NCBI GenBank assembly: GCA_004352715.1
Contig: SCFE01000117.1
Coordinates: forward strand, 952,281 to 1,016,280
Reading direction: 5' to 3'
DNA: 64,000 nucleotides
Origin: Hofstenia miamia
Taxonomy: Eukaryota; Xenacoelomorpha; Acoela
Shown one piece after another: positions 1 through 10,870 of this stretch. A program made the position numbers and the translations under genes. The notes beneath the pieces were generated by a model that ran no database searches, was not told where the DNA came from, and saw only the letters and a program-made list of their open reading frames with translations. Position 1 is the first letter of the stretch, and each line of letters opens with the position of its first letter.

Positions 1-579
1 GTCAATCAGTTGTTATGTGACATGCAGCAAATTCATTTAACTATTTGTCACAACACTAATCAATCTTGTATAAGACAAAAGAGAATGTTTAACAAAAAAT
101 TGTATGGCAAATCACATAAACAAGGCAATAAAGTATTTGCATATCTACCTCATGTTACAACTGATCACAATCAAGTATGAAAATTAGCCAATAACTGGCA
201 AGGACCATTCACTGTGGAGAAAGTGCTCAACCACAACACATATACACTTAATAACGGAAAAACCATACACTTTCAGAGATTAAAACGATCAATTAAAGAT
301 ATTGACAATGTCATCATTGATGACAATAACGAATTTACATTAGTTGATAATGGTATTGATGAATTTGCGACTTATGATAATTTAACTGAATTTGCTGAGG
401 AAGATTTTTATGATACTGATTTTGAACATGATATAGTTGATAATTGTGGCTCACGAGTGTTGCCTTTAAGGCGAGCCAGAGACAATCAAACTTATGATCC
501 CAACATTTGGGACCTTAACCTTATAGATATGTTTAGGAATGATACCAATAGGGAAGAAAAAACAAGAGTCGCCAGCTAA
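1..579 (+). pseudogene. Gypsy integrase C-terminal fragment (pol 3' end)
   Basis: Frame 1 reads from the window edge as the end of a Ty3/Gypsy pol polyprotein. The recognisable part is the integrase C-terminal chromodomain-like/GPY region: KLANNWQGPF, then YTLNNGKTIHFQRLKR, followed by an acidic tail. The same end is found at 55380-55480 (YKLNNGQTLHFQNLK), so both copies belong to one family. An in-frame TGA at 178-180 breaks the frame just before KLANNW. Other integrases often have Arg there, so CGA to TGA by CpG deamination is a likely cause, by inference. The catalytic core lies outside the window. The third ORF starts about 200 bases downstream with no LTR between. Confidence 0.85.
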
Positions 580-775
580 TCCACCATGTCAAAGGTGTGG
601 GAGACATGGATCTTCACTTGATGAGGCACATGAAAACAAATGAGGACGACATGAAGGTGCTGAGGAGAGTCCTATTCTGTGTGGGCGACACATAGCTCCA
701 CGCTAAAGGAGAGGAGACAGCATCGACACCGTCCTCATCTTGCTACTCCATGGGGGGACACATACTTCCACGTGC
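580..775 (+). other. Linker between integrase and third ORF
   Basis: No coding frame is evident. It holds an imperfect direct repeat around GACACATA...CCACG (about 687-702 and 755-775) and a purine-rich run near 704-718. No LTR is visible, so integrase and the next ORF probably belong to one element. Confidence 0.5.
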
Positions 776-2605
776 TTGAGCAGAGCTGGCACCACAAACC
801 TCAAAAACTCTAAAAACACAAAATTTACGTACCCCTTTTAGTGCTTTACAAAATGTAAATACCTCCCCAAAGAGTGATTCGATAGCCCCCTCAACCTCTA
901 ATAGTTCCGTTACTTCAACAGTCAGATCCAGGAAGACAGAAGAACGAAAGAAAAAGATGTTGAAAGTTGGTGAAGAAACACTGCACCTCTATTTCATAGT
1001 TACATGTAGAGCAGTACACTACATTCGCAATGATATTTTGGAAGAAACACAGAACCAATTACAATGGACAGATAACACCAGACTGTTAAGTTGTTCAATT
1101 GATATAATACCTTTTATAATTGATGCGGAAAAACGTCCTCAAATAAATTCTATAATATGTTACAATTCAAGCATGCTCAAAGGAATTAGCCACTCATATT
1201 GGAGAAGTACAGTGCATATTTCTTTTGATGAAGACTTCTCCATCTATAATCTTTGCAAATTTCTAAATAGTGGAAGCACAATTTGAAGCTTTGAATGCAT
1301 TAACATTGATTTCCCAAACCTTTTGGTAATCTATTTCTTAAGAATTCATGAAGTTCAGGATGAACAGATAATGGAACAGATAGAAATTGCATATCAGATA
1401 GCAAAAGTTGAAGGAATACAGCTTGTAATAGTGCTCAGGGAAGAACATGAAGACAGCATCCCTGAAGCGATAGAAAGCCTTCACTACAGGATGGAGAATT
1501 TCATTATTCTCTATAGATCTACCTATAGTCAAATATCTATGCAACACACTCATATGCCTTCAGTCACTAAACTATTATTTACAGATCTCATGTTATGCGA
1601 GAAAATCCCTTCACATAGATTAGTGGTAGATAAAAAACTGTTAATTGATACGATACTACAGGCGCAAAACCTGGAATTGCTAAACATAGACTCAATACAC
1701 ACTGTAACGGATATGAGGGTCAGTTTTGCCTTCGCTCAAAGTGTTGCAACTCTATAGGAAATCGAGGCCATATGGTCAGACATCAAAGCTACAAAAAACC
1801 CCGAGTCTGATTGGCCCAATCTACAAATAAAAAGTCCTAGTTCTCAATATCATCCAACTGTTGAACGATTACTATGGGAAATCAAGTTTTCTTATGACAT
1901 CCAAGATCGGAAAAACTTTAAGTCACAGTTGTTTTCAGAAGACAGAGTACCCGACATTTATGCAAGAGGTGCCATCTGGCTCATTGCCATCTTCACCCTG
2001 CAAAACCAAGAGAGCCATGGATCACTACGAAAAATATTATGCCTGACTAGTGGGGGCGAGTAGTATAACTGGGAAAATGTCAATCATCTTGATTAGCAAT
2101 TGGTTGGGAATTTGTCTGTTGGACATCAATATTTTTTCTGAAATGATGAAAAAGTACATGTGGGGTGCAACTGCTGAAACTAAGTTCGCAATATTTTCCT
2201 CGAATAATACTCCATTAAGCATGAAAAGATTGATTGAAAGAAAACCAGGTTCTACCCAAACCTTTTTGGAGTTAATAAGAACTAGTGGAGTGATAGAGAA
2301 GAATGAAAAATTCTTTGATGCACACATAATATCTTATCCAGAGTGTGGGTACAGAAAATTTGCGGAATCTGCCAGACAGGTTGAGAAAGAAGGTAAGATA
2401 ATTCCTATCACTATATTTGAACAGGTCATGAAGACTCCTGAACAGTTTTTTAGAGAAGAGGAATTATTGGCTACATCCGCAACCTCATTGAGAAAGCCAA
2501 TTTGGAGAAATTTGGCGGATCACCTCATCCTACCCCTCAATGGTTGATTACTGAAAACGAAAGGATTCTCATGCTAGAGCATGACCCTTCTGACTTCGAT
2601 AAAGA
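776..2605 (+). pseudogene. Unidentified third ORF of the Gypsy family, copy 1
   Basis: This is a long protein-like stretch broken by frameshifts and stops. It is open from about 776, with a Ser/Thr-rich start, then a basic run RSRKTEERKKK, with ATG at 957. Separate open pieces lie at 957-1286, 1323-1757, about 1758-2045 and 2050-2490, with a frame change near 2470 into GYIRNLIEKANLEKF and on into the N run. Copy 2 at 59500-60836 shares blocks in the same order: DAEKRPQINSII, AKVEGIQLVIV, IKSPSSQYH, WLIAIFT, KKYMW. No signal peptide, membrane helix or protease/RT motif is visible, so it is not an obvious envelope protein. It is not the family's gag, which is recognised elsewhere. A captured viral or host gene is possible; I do not recognise the fold. 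Confidence 0.6.
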
Positions 2606-3605
2606 NNNNNNNNNNNNNNNNNNNNNNNNNNNNNNNNNNNNNNNNNNNNNNNNNNNNNNNNNNNNNNNNNNNNNNNNNNNNNNNNNNNNNNNNNNNNNNN
2701 NNNNNNNNNNNNNNNNNNNNNNNNNNNNNNNNNNNNNNNNNNNNNNNNNNNNNNNNNNNNNNNNNNNNNNNNNNNNNNNNNNNNNNNNNNNNNNNNNNNN
2801 NNNNNNNNNNNNNNNNNNNNNNNNNNNNNNNNNNNNNNNNNNNNNNNNNNNNNNNNNNNNNNNNNNNNNNNNNNNNNNNNNNNNNNNNNNNNNNNNNNNN
2901 NNNNNNNNNNNNNNNNNNNNNNNNNNNNNNNNNNNNNNNNNNNNNNNNNNNNNNNNNNNNNNNNNNNNNNNNNNNNNNNNNNNNNNNNNNNNNNNNNNNN
3001 NNNNNNNNNNNNNNNNNNNNNNNNNNNNNNNNNNNNNNNNNNNNNNNNNNNNNNNNNNNNNNNNNNNNNNNNNNNNNNNNNNNNNNNNNNNNNNNNNNNN
3101 NNNNNNNNNNNNNNNNNNNNNNNNNNNNNNNNNNNNNNNNNNNNNNNNNNNNNNNNNNNNNNNNNNNNNNNNNNNNNNNNNNNNNNNNNNNNNNNNNNNN
3201 NNNNNNNNNNNNNNNNNNNNNNNNNNNNNNNNNNNNNNNNNNNNNNNNNNNNNNNNNNNNNNNNNNNNNNNNNNNNNNNNNNNNNNNNNNNNNNNNNNNN
3301 NNNNNNNNNNNNNNNNNNNNNNNNNNNNNNNNNNNNNNNNNNNNNNNNNNNNNNNNNNNNNNNNNNNNNNNNNNNNNNNNNNNNNNNNNNNNNNNNNNNN
3401 NNNNNNNNNNNNNNNNNNNNNNNNNNNNNNNNNNNNNNNNNNNNNNNNNNNNNNNNNNNNNNNNNNNNNNNNNNNNNNNNNNNNNNNNNNNNNNNNNNNN
3501 NNNNNNNNNNNNNNNNNNNNNNNNNNNNNNNNNNNNNNNNNNNNNNNNNNNNNNNNNNNNNNNNNNNNNNNNNNNNNNNNNNNNNNNNNNNNNNNNNNNN
3601 NNNNN
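2606..3605. other. Assembly gap (1000 N)
   Basis: Exactly 1000 N, a typical placeholder length. The left side is inside the third ORF and the right side is inside an R1 repeat, so their order and distance are unproven. Confidence 0.99.
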
Positions 3606-4266
3606 TTGATTCTTGCTTAGTCTGACTATTGATCACTACATGTACATTATAACAGATGCTCGAAATGGCTGGATAGCCAAACATTAGGGTTATATCTTTA
3701 TTACTAATAGTAGGAGACTTGAAAATAATTGACCAAATAAATGACTTTACATGTACTGTTATTAAATGTAAGTGTAGGAAACTGCAATATACTAAATAAT
3801 TGTTAAAGCCAGTAATTTTACGGTAATGGCTACTTCAATATTAATTTAATGCAGTTAGTGTCAATGCCTGGTTGCTTTACTTATTCAATCCAACAAACAC
3901 TTTACAAAATTGAGTTTAAGTCAGTTATGTCTTGACATGAGTACATGCACTGAGCTAATGTAAGGTACACATAATTAATTCCCATTGAGCTGAGATGGTG
4001 CAGCAAACTTGGTCAATTGTTAATGAAGGAGAGGAACTGTTGTGTGGAGATTGGCTTAAGGCAGTAGCCCACAGATAATCGATGAGAGAACACTGCACAG
4101 CTTCGTCACCTAAATAATGATGATTAGTACTCAGTTAACCTAACCAGTTAAATAAAGAGGAAACGTCTAGCAGTCTATTAAATCAGTAAATCCTCACCTG
4201 CCATTAATTGAGTGATAATTATTAACAATAATACACTGTGCAAAGGGCCAGGTGGAGGATGTTACA
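3606..4266 (-). repeat. R1 dispersed repeat, reverse orientation, truncated by gap
   Basis: Read on the minus strand, this matches 62097-62494 nearly base for base from TGTAACATCC (4266 down to 4257) through the CTGATCTCCACACAACAG-like segment. It then continues with R1 middle sequence (GATCAATAGTCAGAC near the gap). R1 is about 1.1 kb, starts TGTAACATCC and ends GATGCTACA, which resembles a solo LTR. The other end of this copy is lost in the N run. Confidence 0.85.
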
Positions 4267-4950
4267 ATTGACATTCTACAACCACAAGAAATCAAATTTA
4301 CAAAAAGCCTAAAATTTAAGGTTTACTAGCACAAAATCATTTTTGAAAATTTGAAATTGTCAATTTTGTCTATGTAAAATAATTATATACTAGCTAAAAC
4401 ATAAAATATACAATATTTTTATTGAATATACAAAATATATGTAATTGTAAAAAACTTAGTTAGATATATTTTCTGCATGCAATGATATGTTTAAATTGAC
4501 TAAGGAAATATTTTATGCAATTGATCAATTTACTTCCATAGTATTTCTTCAAATTTCAATTTAGTTCTTCTATAGATTGATAACAACATGAAAAGGAAGA
4601 CTTTGTATTCCAAAAGTTTTCAATTTTTAATCTACTCAAACAAAATATTGTATTTTTAAATGTATGTGTTTTTGGAATATGTTTTTGCTGATCTTATTAA
4701 GTTCACTATTTAAAGTATATTTGTACAAAAAATAATTTTAATCATTTCACTAGAAGTTGAGATAATGCAAGCCATTTTTCCTTGAACTTTAGTTTAAGGA
4801 AAAACGGTTTGTCCATATATTGTGAACAATTACCATTGCAATACTTCAATTTATGTATGCCAAAAACATTCCTTTGACTTTTTAATTCAAGAAACTGCTC
4901 TTATTAATGCTATTTATTAAAAAAATAGTACCATTAATTGTTTATGGATG
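4267..4950. other. AT-rich stretch, no gene
   Basis: No conserved coding frame or repeat boundary was seen. It lies between two R1 copies of opposite orientation. A short ACATTCTACA occurs just after the R1 end (about 4271-4280), resembling the edge motif of R2 and of the gag copy at 12.5 kb. Confidence 0.6.
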
Positions 4951-5916
4951 AAGCCATCCAACAATTTCTCCAACAATCAATAGTAGGCATCTGCCTGAAG
5001 CTGATCTCCACATCCAGTTTCACCAATCCTTCAATGTCCCATTTGGTTGAGTTCCACATCTCAGCTCATCAATTCAATTTATGTGTACCCTCAGTGCATA
5101 CTCAAGACAGGACACAATTAGACTTAGACTCTATTATGTAAAAGTGTTTCATTTGTTCACAACCTGACTTGTTACTAGCTGCTTAATTAATGTTACATGT
5201 AGCCATATTAGCTTTAATAAATGTATTAATATCAAGCAGCTTCCTAATCTACATTTATAATTTAATACATGTTCAGTCACTTTATTGGTTATTTATGGGT
5301 CACTAATTTGGATCTAAAACAATATTAATATATTCCCTAGGTTTTGGTTATCAAACCATTTCATGAAATTAATTATTTTAATGCATGTATTTAGTGATTG
5401 CTAGTCAGCTAAACAAGAGAAAAACTCCTACACCTAACTTAAGTGCACTTTCATGATCTGGCACCAAAATCCTAGAATCAATCTTGATGATGGATCCAGA
5501 CCACTACTAAACACCACTTATTTAGCTTGACATTGTATTAAATAATCAAACCATAATAGCAGAACAAAATAAGAATTCCAAATAAAATTCTTTATCAATT
5601 GCTTACAATGTTTAGTTCCTATTTATAGCAAATCTAGAAAAGTACCTGTTGATTTCAAATTTAAACTTCTTGTCTGCCAAAATGGCTGCTAAAAATAATG
5701 GAAACAATTTCGCCCCCTCATTTTGCCAAAAATTATTATTATCAACTGATACTAATCTCTTATTTTGACACATATTGTTTCTTGGTTGCATAATACAAAT
5801 AAATCTTAATTAATCTAATTGATCTAAATATAATATTTCTAATCATCATTTCTTTGATCTTATTCTCATCTCTGCTCAACATTTGCAGCTTTTAGATTGA
5901 TTTGGATGATGCTACA
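4951..5916 (+). repeat. R1 repeat, 5'-truncated, inserted in integrase coding sequence
   Basis: It is collinear with the full R1 at 50862-51996 from the CAATAGTAGGC / CTGAAGCTGATCTCCACATCC segment to the end GATGATGCTACA at 5916. The right edge is exact: the next bases resume Gypsy integrase (IPEYYKRD, compare IPEYFKGD at about 55276). About 150 bp of the R1 start is missing, so no target duplication can be read. Confidence 0.85.
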
Positions 5917-6062
5917 ATACCTGAATACTACAAAAGGGATATTATCAGAGAAGTACCACAATGGAATAATACAAAAAGAGATTACTTTCAACTCAAGATT
6001 CATAACAACAACAGTATGAAAGGCAACAGAAGACATAATAAATAAATGCAATACATGCCTAC
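5917..6062 (+). pseudogene. Gypsy integrase zinc-binding fragment
   Basis: Directly after R1 the sequence reads IPEYYKRDII, matching the region just upstream of the integrase HHCC zinc finger in the copy at 55.2 kb. After frameshifts it reads EDIINKCNTCLLP, which fits the C-x2-C half of the HHCC finger. It is cut at 6062 by the MITE at 6065-6880. The continuation, with the first catalytic Asp region, follows the MITE at 6883. Confidence 0.7.
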
Positions 6063-6064
6063 TA

Positions 6065-6880
6065 CCCAAATAACAATTTTGGTTGTTTTTACATTGTTTA
6101 TAGTTGTTTCATACTTTTGGTTGTTGCAGCAACCACTAACATCATAATAACAACTTTAGTAAAAAATAATCAGCAAGCAGATGCTTGCAAATTTAACTCA
6201 CTTTGTTAGTTTATTACTAGATCCTTATATATAAAAAAGGATTTGCAAAACCTTTTTTGAAATTTTTAATTTATGAAAAATTATAATATACCAGATTACT
6301 GAATTTTCAAAATAATATATTCATGAATATTTCGACACCTTGATATTGACTGTTAAATATAAGTTACAATTGAGCTGAAGAGATTTTTCACAACTTAAGA
6401 AAGTACTATTTCAAAATTGTGCATAATTTTAGATTTTTAAATTTTTGTTAAATTTGGCAGATTTTTATATTCATTGTTATCATTTATATACAAGACATTC
6501 ACTTAAATCTTTAACAAATGTTTGTATTGAATATGCTTGACAGTATCTCAAAGATAGTGGTCTGCCCTTTCTTGGGCTTGTGTTTGTTTAAACAGCAATG
6601 TTTGAACTGCTTAGCAGTATAAAATTTTATTTTGCATACAAAAGTAATGCTAAAACAAGCATGTGTCAACATAAAACAATTTTGTTATGACCTCAAAATA
6701 TTGCTGTTTCATGCATAAAAAACAACCAAAAAGCAACCAAATGTGATGTTGGTGAAGGAACGTTGTTTTGACCAATGAAATGGTACCATTTCAATGTTAA
6801 AACAATGTTGTTTTTGACACATAAAACAACCACATAACAACCCAAAACAACGTTGTTAAGACCTTAAATTGTTATCTGGG
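6065..6880. mobile_element. 816-bp MITE with CCCARATAACAATT inverted ends and TA duplication
   Basis: The left end CCCAAATAACAATT (6065-6078) and the reverse complement of the right end, CCCAGATAACAATT (6867-6880), match at 13 of 14 bases. Both ends are flanked by TA (6063-6064 and 6881-6882). The interior has no ORF but is rich in AACAAC/GTTGTT words near both ends. TA duplication points to the Tc1/mariner superfamily or a similar TA-targeting group, by inference. It sits in Gypsy integrase coding sequence. Confidence 0.85.
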
Positions 6881-6882
6881 TA

Positions 6883-7003
6883 AGCAATAAGCAACACTTT
6901 TCAACACAAAGAGAAAATATCACATCAACAAAACCAAATAAAATTGTACATATAGACATAGATATGTTATCAAGGAACAAAGAAGGATAACAATACCTAC
7001 TAG
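6883..7003 (+). pseudogene. Gypsy integrase core fragment
   Basis: It reads KIVHIDIDMLSRNKEG, stop, QYLLV. This fits the first catalytic Asp strand of a retroviral-type integrase core (consensus like W..I.MDI.G....G..YILV). It continues the fragment at 5917-6062 across the MITE. It is ended at 7004 by R2. The second Asp and the Glu are absent. Confidence 0.7.
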
Positions 7004-7401
7004 TGTAGAATTGAGGGAAGCTCAGACTACTACAGTGGTACTGGGGAACTTGATGATTAAACAGAAGGTTGAAAAAGCTACCATCACAGGGAGTGATCTG
7101 CATTCCAACAGAACAAGAAAAATATCAATAATTTGCCATTTTAACAAAGTAACAATAAAAATCCACCAAGGACTCACTTCCAACAACAACCAACTCACAT
7201 GGCATCATGATGAAGCTATATCCATGAAGAGAACTCCAAACTCACAAAAGGTGCTACCCTATGTATCTCTAGTTGTTAATTTCTAGCTCAATTAAAAGTA
7301 TTTTCATTAGTTCTTATTTCTCAGCTCATGTAATAATAATAACTGAATGTAATTACCATGCATTCATTTTAGCTGACAGCTTGTTATCATCACAGTGTAA
7401 G
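7004..7401 (+). repeat. R2 dispersed repeat, copy 1
   Basis: Starts TGTAGAATTGAGGGAAGCTC. Collinear with copies starting at 9979 and 10535, sharing GGGGAGCTCTG-CTACT-CAGTACTGGG-AACTC, the CAACTCACA-GGCATCAT segment and TTTCTAGCTCAAT...CTCAGCTCATGTAA. It replaces expected integrase sequence after QYLLV, so it behaves as an insertion. An open frame at 7011-7286 is not conserved among copies and I do not call it a gene. R1 begins at its right edge. Confidence 0.75.
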
Positions 7402-8576
7402 TGTTGCATCTGCTACCAACCTCTAACTGATGTTGACTAATTCCTTTTGAATGTAATTCTGTGTTAAGTGCAGGGAGGGATGTACTGTTACTAACTGCTT
7501 TATTCTATTAATACTTGTAGTTGACTTTATCCTAACTATATTGTAATTGAGCACTGTTTAGGTGTGGGCAGAATGTAGCAGCTCTCCTGGTAGATGATCT
7601 TTCATGAGGCCTCTGGCTGACTCCAATCTCCAAACCATCCAACAGGTAAACACTTTCATTGATGGATTCTTTGTAAAACCTCAGCTCAACAAAGTAACTT
7701 ATGTGTTCCCTGTCCTAATTCAGTGCAACCCTCAAGGCTGGATATAACTGACTTAAACTCAATTTGTAATGTGTAATTTATACTTGCAACAAGGAAATGT
7801 CATTAACTGCTTAATAAATATTCAGTTAGCCATTACCAAAAAATACTGGCTTTAATTAATCTAAATAATTAAGTAAATAATTACTTGCATCTTCCTAACT
7901 TACATTTAATTAGTAATACATGCTCAGTCTCATTATCAGTCTATTTATAGGTCACCTACATAGTCTAATTAATATAAAGTATAATAATCTATGATTGGTT
8001 ATCCAACCATTTTTTCTGAGTTGTTTGTTATTGCATACATGTAATGTAAATAAATGAATTGATAGTCAGCTAAACAGAGGAAAACTCCTAATTGTACCCC
8101 TAACATAAATACAGTTTCATGGCTTGGATCAAGGACCCTCGAATTGCTCCTGATGTGTGCCCTCACCACCACTAATGCATTGACCATTTAGCCTGACATG
8201 ATTTAATACTAAGCAAACTAAATAAAATCTAAAGATAAGATTTTTGAAGAATATATTTTGACAGTTCTCCAAATGATTTCACACTATTTATTGTTCCAGA
8301 TCCAAAAGTACCTGTCAAATTTGAATTTCAAATCTTCTGCCAAGATGGCTGAAAAATAATGGAAGCATTATTGCCCCCATGTTTTCCCAAATTGTTTCAA
8401 CAAGTAATATTTGGTAAATGTTGTTTCTTTGTTGCATTGTACAAAATTAATGATGCTAAACTTAGATTGATTTTAATTTACAATTAATACTATTTTTAAT
8501 CATAATTGAATTCAATGTTAATCTTCTCTGACTAATATCTTTTGTTTTGCAGTGTTAATTGTTGGATTATGCTACA
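7402..8576 (+). repeat. R1 repeat, full-length diverged copy
   Basis: About 1175 bp, from TGTTGCATC (7402) to GGATTATGCTACA (8576). Shared landmarks with 50862-51996 include GTTTAGGTG, CAGTGCA...CTCAAG, the AGTCAGCTAAAC...GAAAAACTCCT block and the TTTTGTTTTGCAG near the 3' end. The last looks like a splice acceptor, but no splicing is shown. No ORF. Confidence 0.8.
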
Positions 8577-8859
8577 TAAGGTGTTAAGTGTATGTTCAAA
8601 TTGAAATGATAAATAAAAAATTCTTATTCCATACATGTAGTCATATACCTAACTTAATTCTATCCACAATTTGGGCTGCCTGCCTGAATAAAGCATGTTG
8701 TCACCCTAAACTTAGAGGAGTAACTCCCAAATGGTTGGCAGAGACTTAATCATTCATTATAAAAAGATACATAATAATGCCTAAAATGGGTTTAGCAATA
8801 ATTAATAAAGCAAAAAGCAAATGCAGTTGAGTGAGACAAAGTTTATGTTGCGTCCTTGC
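8577..8859 (-). other. Gag-flanking non-coding segment
   Basis: No gene. It is homologous to 10905-11300, sharing AAGGTGTTAA, GGGCTG-C, CACCCTA-AC, CTCCCAAAT-GT and ATGCAGT-GA. It lies on the gag 3' side when read on minus, so it belongs to the Gypsy element body. Confidence 0.6.
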
Positions 8860-9289
8860 TACAAGTCTCTCAAGTATTTATACAAAACAATCAAATTATT
8901 ACCTGTACTTTTTTCCAATCACAAGTTGTGTCTGAGGTTGTTGAGCCTTTGAGTGAAGGTATCGTAGAAGCACTCATAGAGATGGAGTCCCTTTCAGGCC
9001 ACCATAGGTGTCATAAGCACATCTGTGTCAGAGGTATGTGCATTGTCTGCACTGATCTGTGTTGTTGGGTAGACGTGGGGAAAGACGTCTTTTAGTGACC
9101 CAATGTGTGTAGCATGTCCATAAACAGAGAACAGAACGCCAAAACTTACTGCAGTGTCATTTCTTCCAGGTCTGATACTTTGGCTCATAACATAGTGGTG
9201 ATTTCAATTGTTTTGGTGACATCATAATAGCATATAATAGTCTCCACATTATCTATCCACATGAGGTCTCCTGATGTTTGAAAAAGTAT
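8860..9289 (-). pseudogene. Gypsy gag fragment
   Basis: Read on minus it gives ILFQTSGDLMWIDNVET, YYDVTKTIEITTML, EEMTL and, after frame changes, TSDTD-like and FTQRLNNLR-like pieces. These match in order the better copy at 11438-12540 (ILFQASGDLMWINNVET, TSDTDALL). Several stops and frameshifts make it non-functional. It runs up to the single N at 9290 and resumes at 9910, which indicates an assembly break. Confidence 0.8.
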
Positions 9290-9897
9290 NCAAAATTAAT
9301 GATGCTAAACTTAGATTGATTTTAATTTACAATTAATACTATTTTTAATCATAATTGAATTCAATGTTAATCTTCTCTGACTAATATCTTTTGTTTTGCA
9401 GTGTTAATTGTTGGATTATGCTACATAAGGTGTTAAGTGTATGTTCAAATTGAAATGATAAATAAAAAATTCTTATTCCATACATGTAGTCATATACCTA
9501 ACTTAATTCTATCCACAATTTGGGCTGCCTGCCTGAATAAAGCATGTTGTCACCCTAAACTTAGAGGAGTAACTCCCAAATGGTTGGCAGAGACTTAATC
9601 ATTCATTATAAAAAGATACATAATAATGCCTAAAATGGGTTTAGCAATAATTAATAAAGCAAAAAGCAAATGCAGTTGAGTGAGACAAAGTTTATGTTGC
9701 GTCCTTGCTACAAGTCTCTCAAGTATTTATACAAAACAATCAAATTATTACCTGTACTTTTTTCCAATCACAAGTTGTGTCTGAGGTTGTTGAGCCTTTG
9801 AGTGAAGGTATCGTAGAAGCACTCATAGAGATGGAGTCCCTTTCAGGCCACCATAGGTGTCATAAGCACATCTGTGTCAGAGGTATGTGCATTGTCT

Positions 9898-9909
9898 ATA
9901 AGAGACAGC
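9898..9909 (+). other. Probable Nextera/Tn5 adapter remnant
   Basis: TATAAGAGACAG is identical to the last 12 bases of the Tn5 mosaic end used in Nextera libraries (AGATGTGTATAAGAGACAG). It sits exactly where the 607-bp duplication ends. Most likely a library adapter left in the assembly. Confidence 0.8.
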
Positions 9910-9978
9910 TCCTGATGTTTGAAAAAGTATTAATACTCATGGATTTACCTGTATGATCTTGTCATGAATTTTCTTTAA
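9910..9978 (-). pseudogene. Gypsy gag fragment, continuation
   Basis: Read on minus it gives KKIHDKIIQVNP, stop, VLILFQ. This matches LTKVHNKIATLDPRVLILFQ in the 11.4-12.5 kb copy. It is the upstream continuation of the gag piece ending at 9289. It is cut at 9979 by R2. The stop (TGA for CGA in the better copy) fits CpG decay. Confidence 0.8.
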
Positions 9979-10199
9979 TGTAGAATCACAGGGGAGCTCT
10001 GACTACTGCAACAGTACTGAGAAACTCAAAGGTTAAATCAAAGGTTGCAGAGGCTACCATCATAGAGAGCGACCCATATTCTAACAAAAGAAAAAAACAC
10101 TGATTCAATAGAGAAAAACAGAAGCTATCAAATGAGAATATATTTCCTGCAGTGACCAATTCACACAGCATCATGCTGAAGCCATATCCAGAAGGCCAT
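9979..10199 (+). repeat. R2 dispersed repeat, copy 2, truncated
   Basis: Starts TGTAGAATCACAGGGGAGC directly at the gag break. Collinear with R2 copies 1 and 3 up to the CATCATGCTGAAGCCATATCC segment. R1 begins at 10200 (TGTAACATCC). Confidence 0.75.
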
Positions 10200-10534
10200 T
10201 GTAACATCCTCTATCAGGCATTATTACTGTTTATCCTTTGTTACTCTAACATTGGTTGTATACTTGCAGTTAGGGATTTACTAACTTAACACTGCTTTAG
10301 CTTTTAAGAATTTCTGTTAACTTGGCTTAACAAGATTACTGAAATATATTGGCTTTAATAACTAGTTTAATTATTAGCAGCTTCCTAACCTAAATTTAAT
10401 AATTACTACATGCTAGGTCACATTATCAGTCACATTATAGTCAATAATTTGGATCTAAAATAATATAGATATAATTCCTAAGTTTTGGTTATCCAACCAT
10501 ATTTCGAATCTGTTATAATTAATACAATTAGTAA
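10200..10534 (+). repeat. R1 repeat, internally deleted and 3'-truncated
   Basis: Begins TGTAACATCCTCTATCAGGC, like 50862. The GTGACTAAATACAGCC to GCTGCTTAATTAAC middle block is missing. It stops before the GATCACTAGTCAGC block, where R2 copy 3 starts. Confidence 0.8.
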
Positions 10535-10870
10535 TGTAGAATCGTGGGGGAGCTCTGGCTACTCTAGCAGTACTGGGTAACTCAAGAGTTTAGATCAAAG
10601 ATGGCAAAATCTACTATAGCAGAGACCGACCTGCCTTCCAACAAAACAGTTATGTTGGTGGTTCACTGATTTCCTAACAAAAAAAGAAATTCCATTCCAA
10701 AAAGAACTCCAGCAGTGACCAACTCACACAGCATCACGCCAAAGCCAAACCTTTGAAGCCAACCTCACTCACCAAGGTGGTAATTGTGTGTCTCAAGTAG
10801 TAATTTCTAGCTCAATAAACAATTTATCTCAGAGTTCTCTTATCTCAGCTCATGTAAATAAATAATAAAT
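10535..10870 (+). repeat. R2 dispersed repeat, copy 3
   Basis: Starts TGTAGAATCGTGGGGGAGC and runs through AACTCACACAGCATCACG and TTTCTAGCTCAATAAAC to CTCAGCTCATGTAAATAAAT. Collinear with copy 1. Confidence 0.75.

Larger units (their letters stand above)
8442..9897. repeat. 607-bp perfect direct duplication (8442-9048 and 9291-9897)
   Basis: Bases 9291-9897 repeat 8442-9048 with no difference that I could see, at an offset of 849. The copies are joined through a single N at 9290. The unit includes the R1 3' end, the flank and part of gag. The right edge is followed by TATAAGAGACAG (9898-9909), and then CTCCTGATG...AAAAAGTAT repeats the sequence just before the N. This fits an overlapping-contig assembly error better than a biological duplication. 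Confidence 0.9.

Noticed and set aside
2502-3684. Long open frames spanning the N run
   Set aside because: They are open only because N cannot encode a stop; no protein evidence. The same applies to frames over 53710-54746 and 62872-63540.
7011-7286. 91-residue frame in R2
   Set aside because: Not open in the other two R2 copies; chance frame in a repeat.
8525-8560. Splice acceptor-like TTTTGTTTTGCAG in R1 as evidence of an intron
   Set aside because: Present in every R1 copy but with no coding exon or donor linked to it.
9705-9956. Second copy of an 8856-type ORF as a gene duplicate
   Set aside because: It is part of the 607-bp duplication judged an assembly artefact and is antisense to gag.
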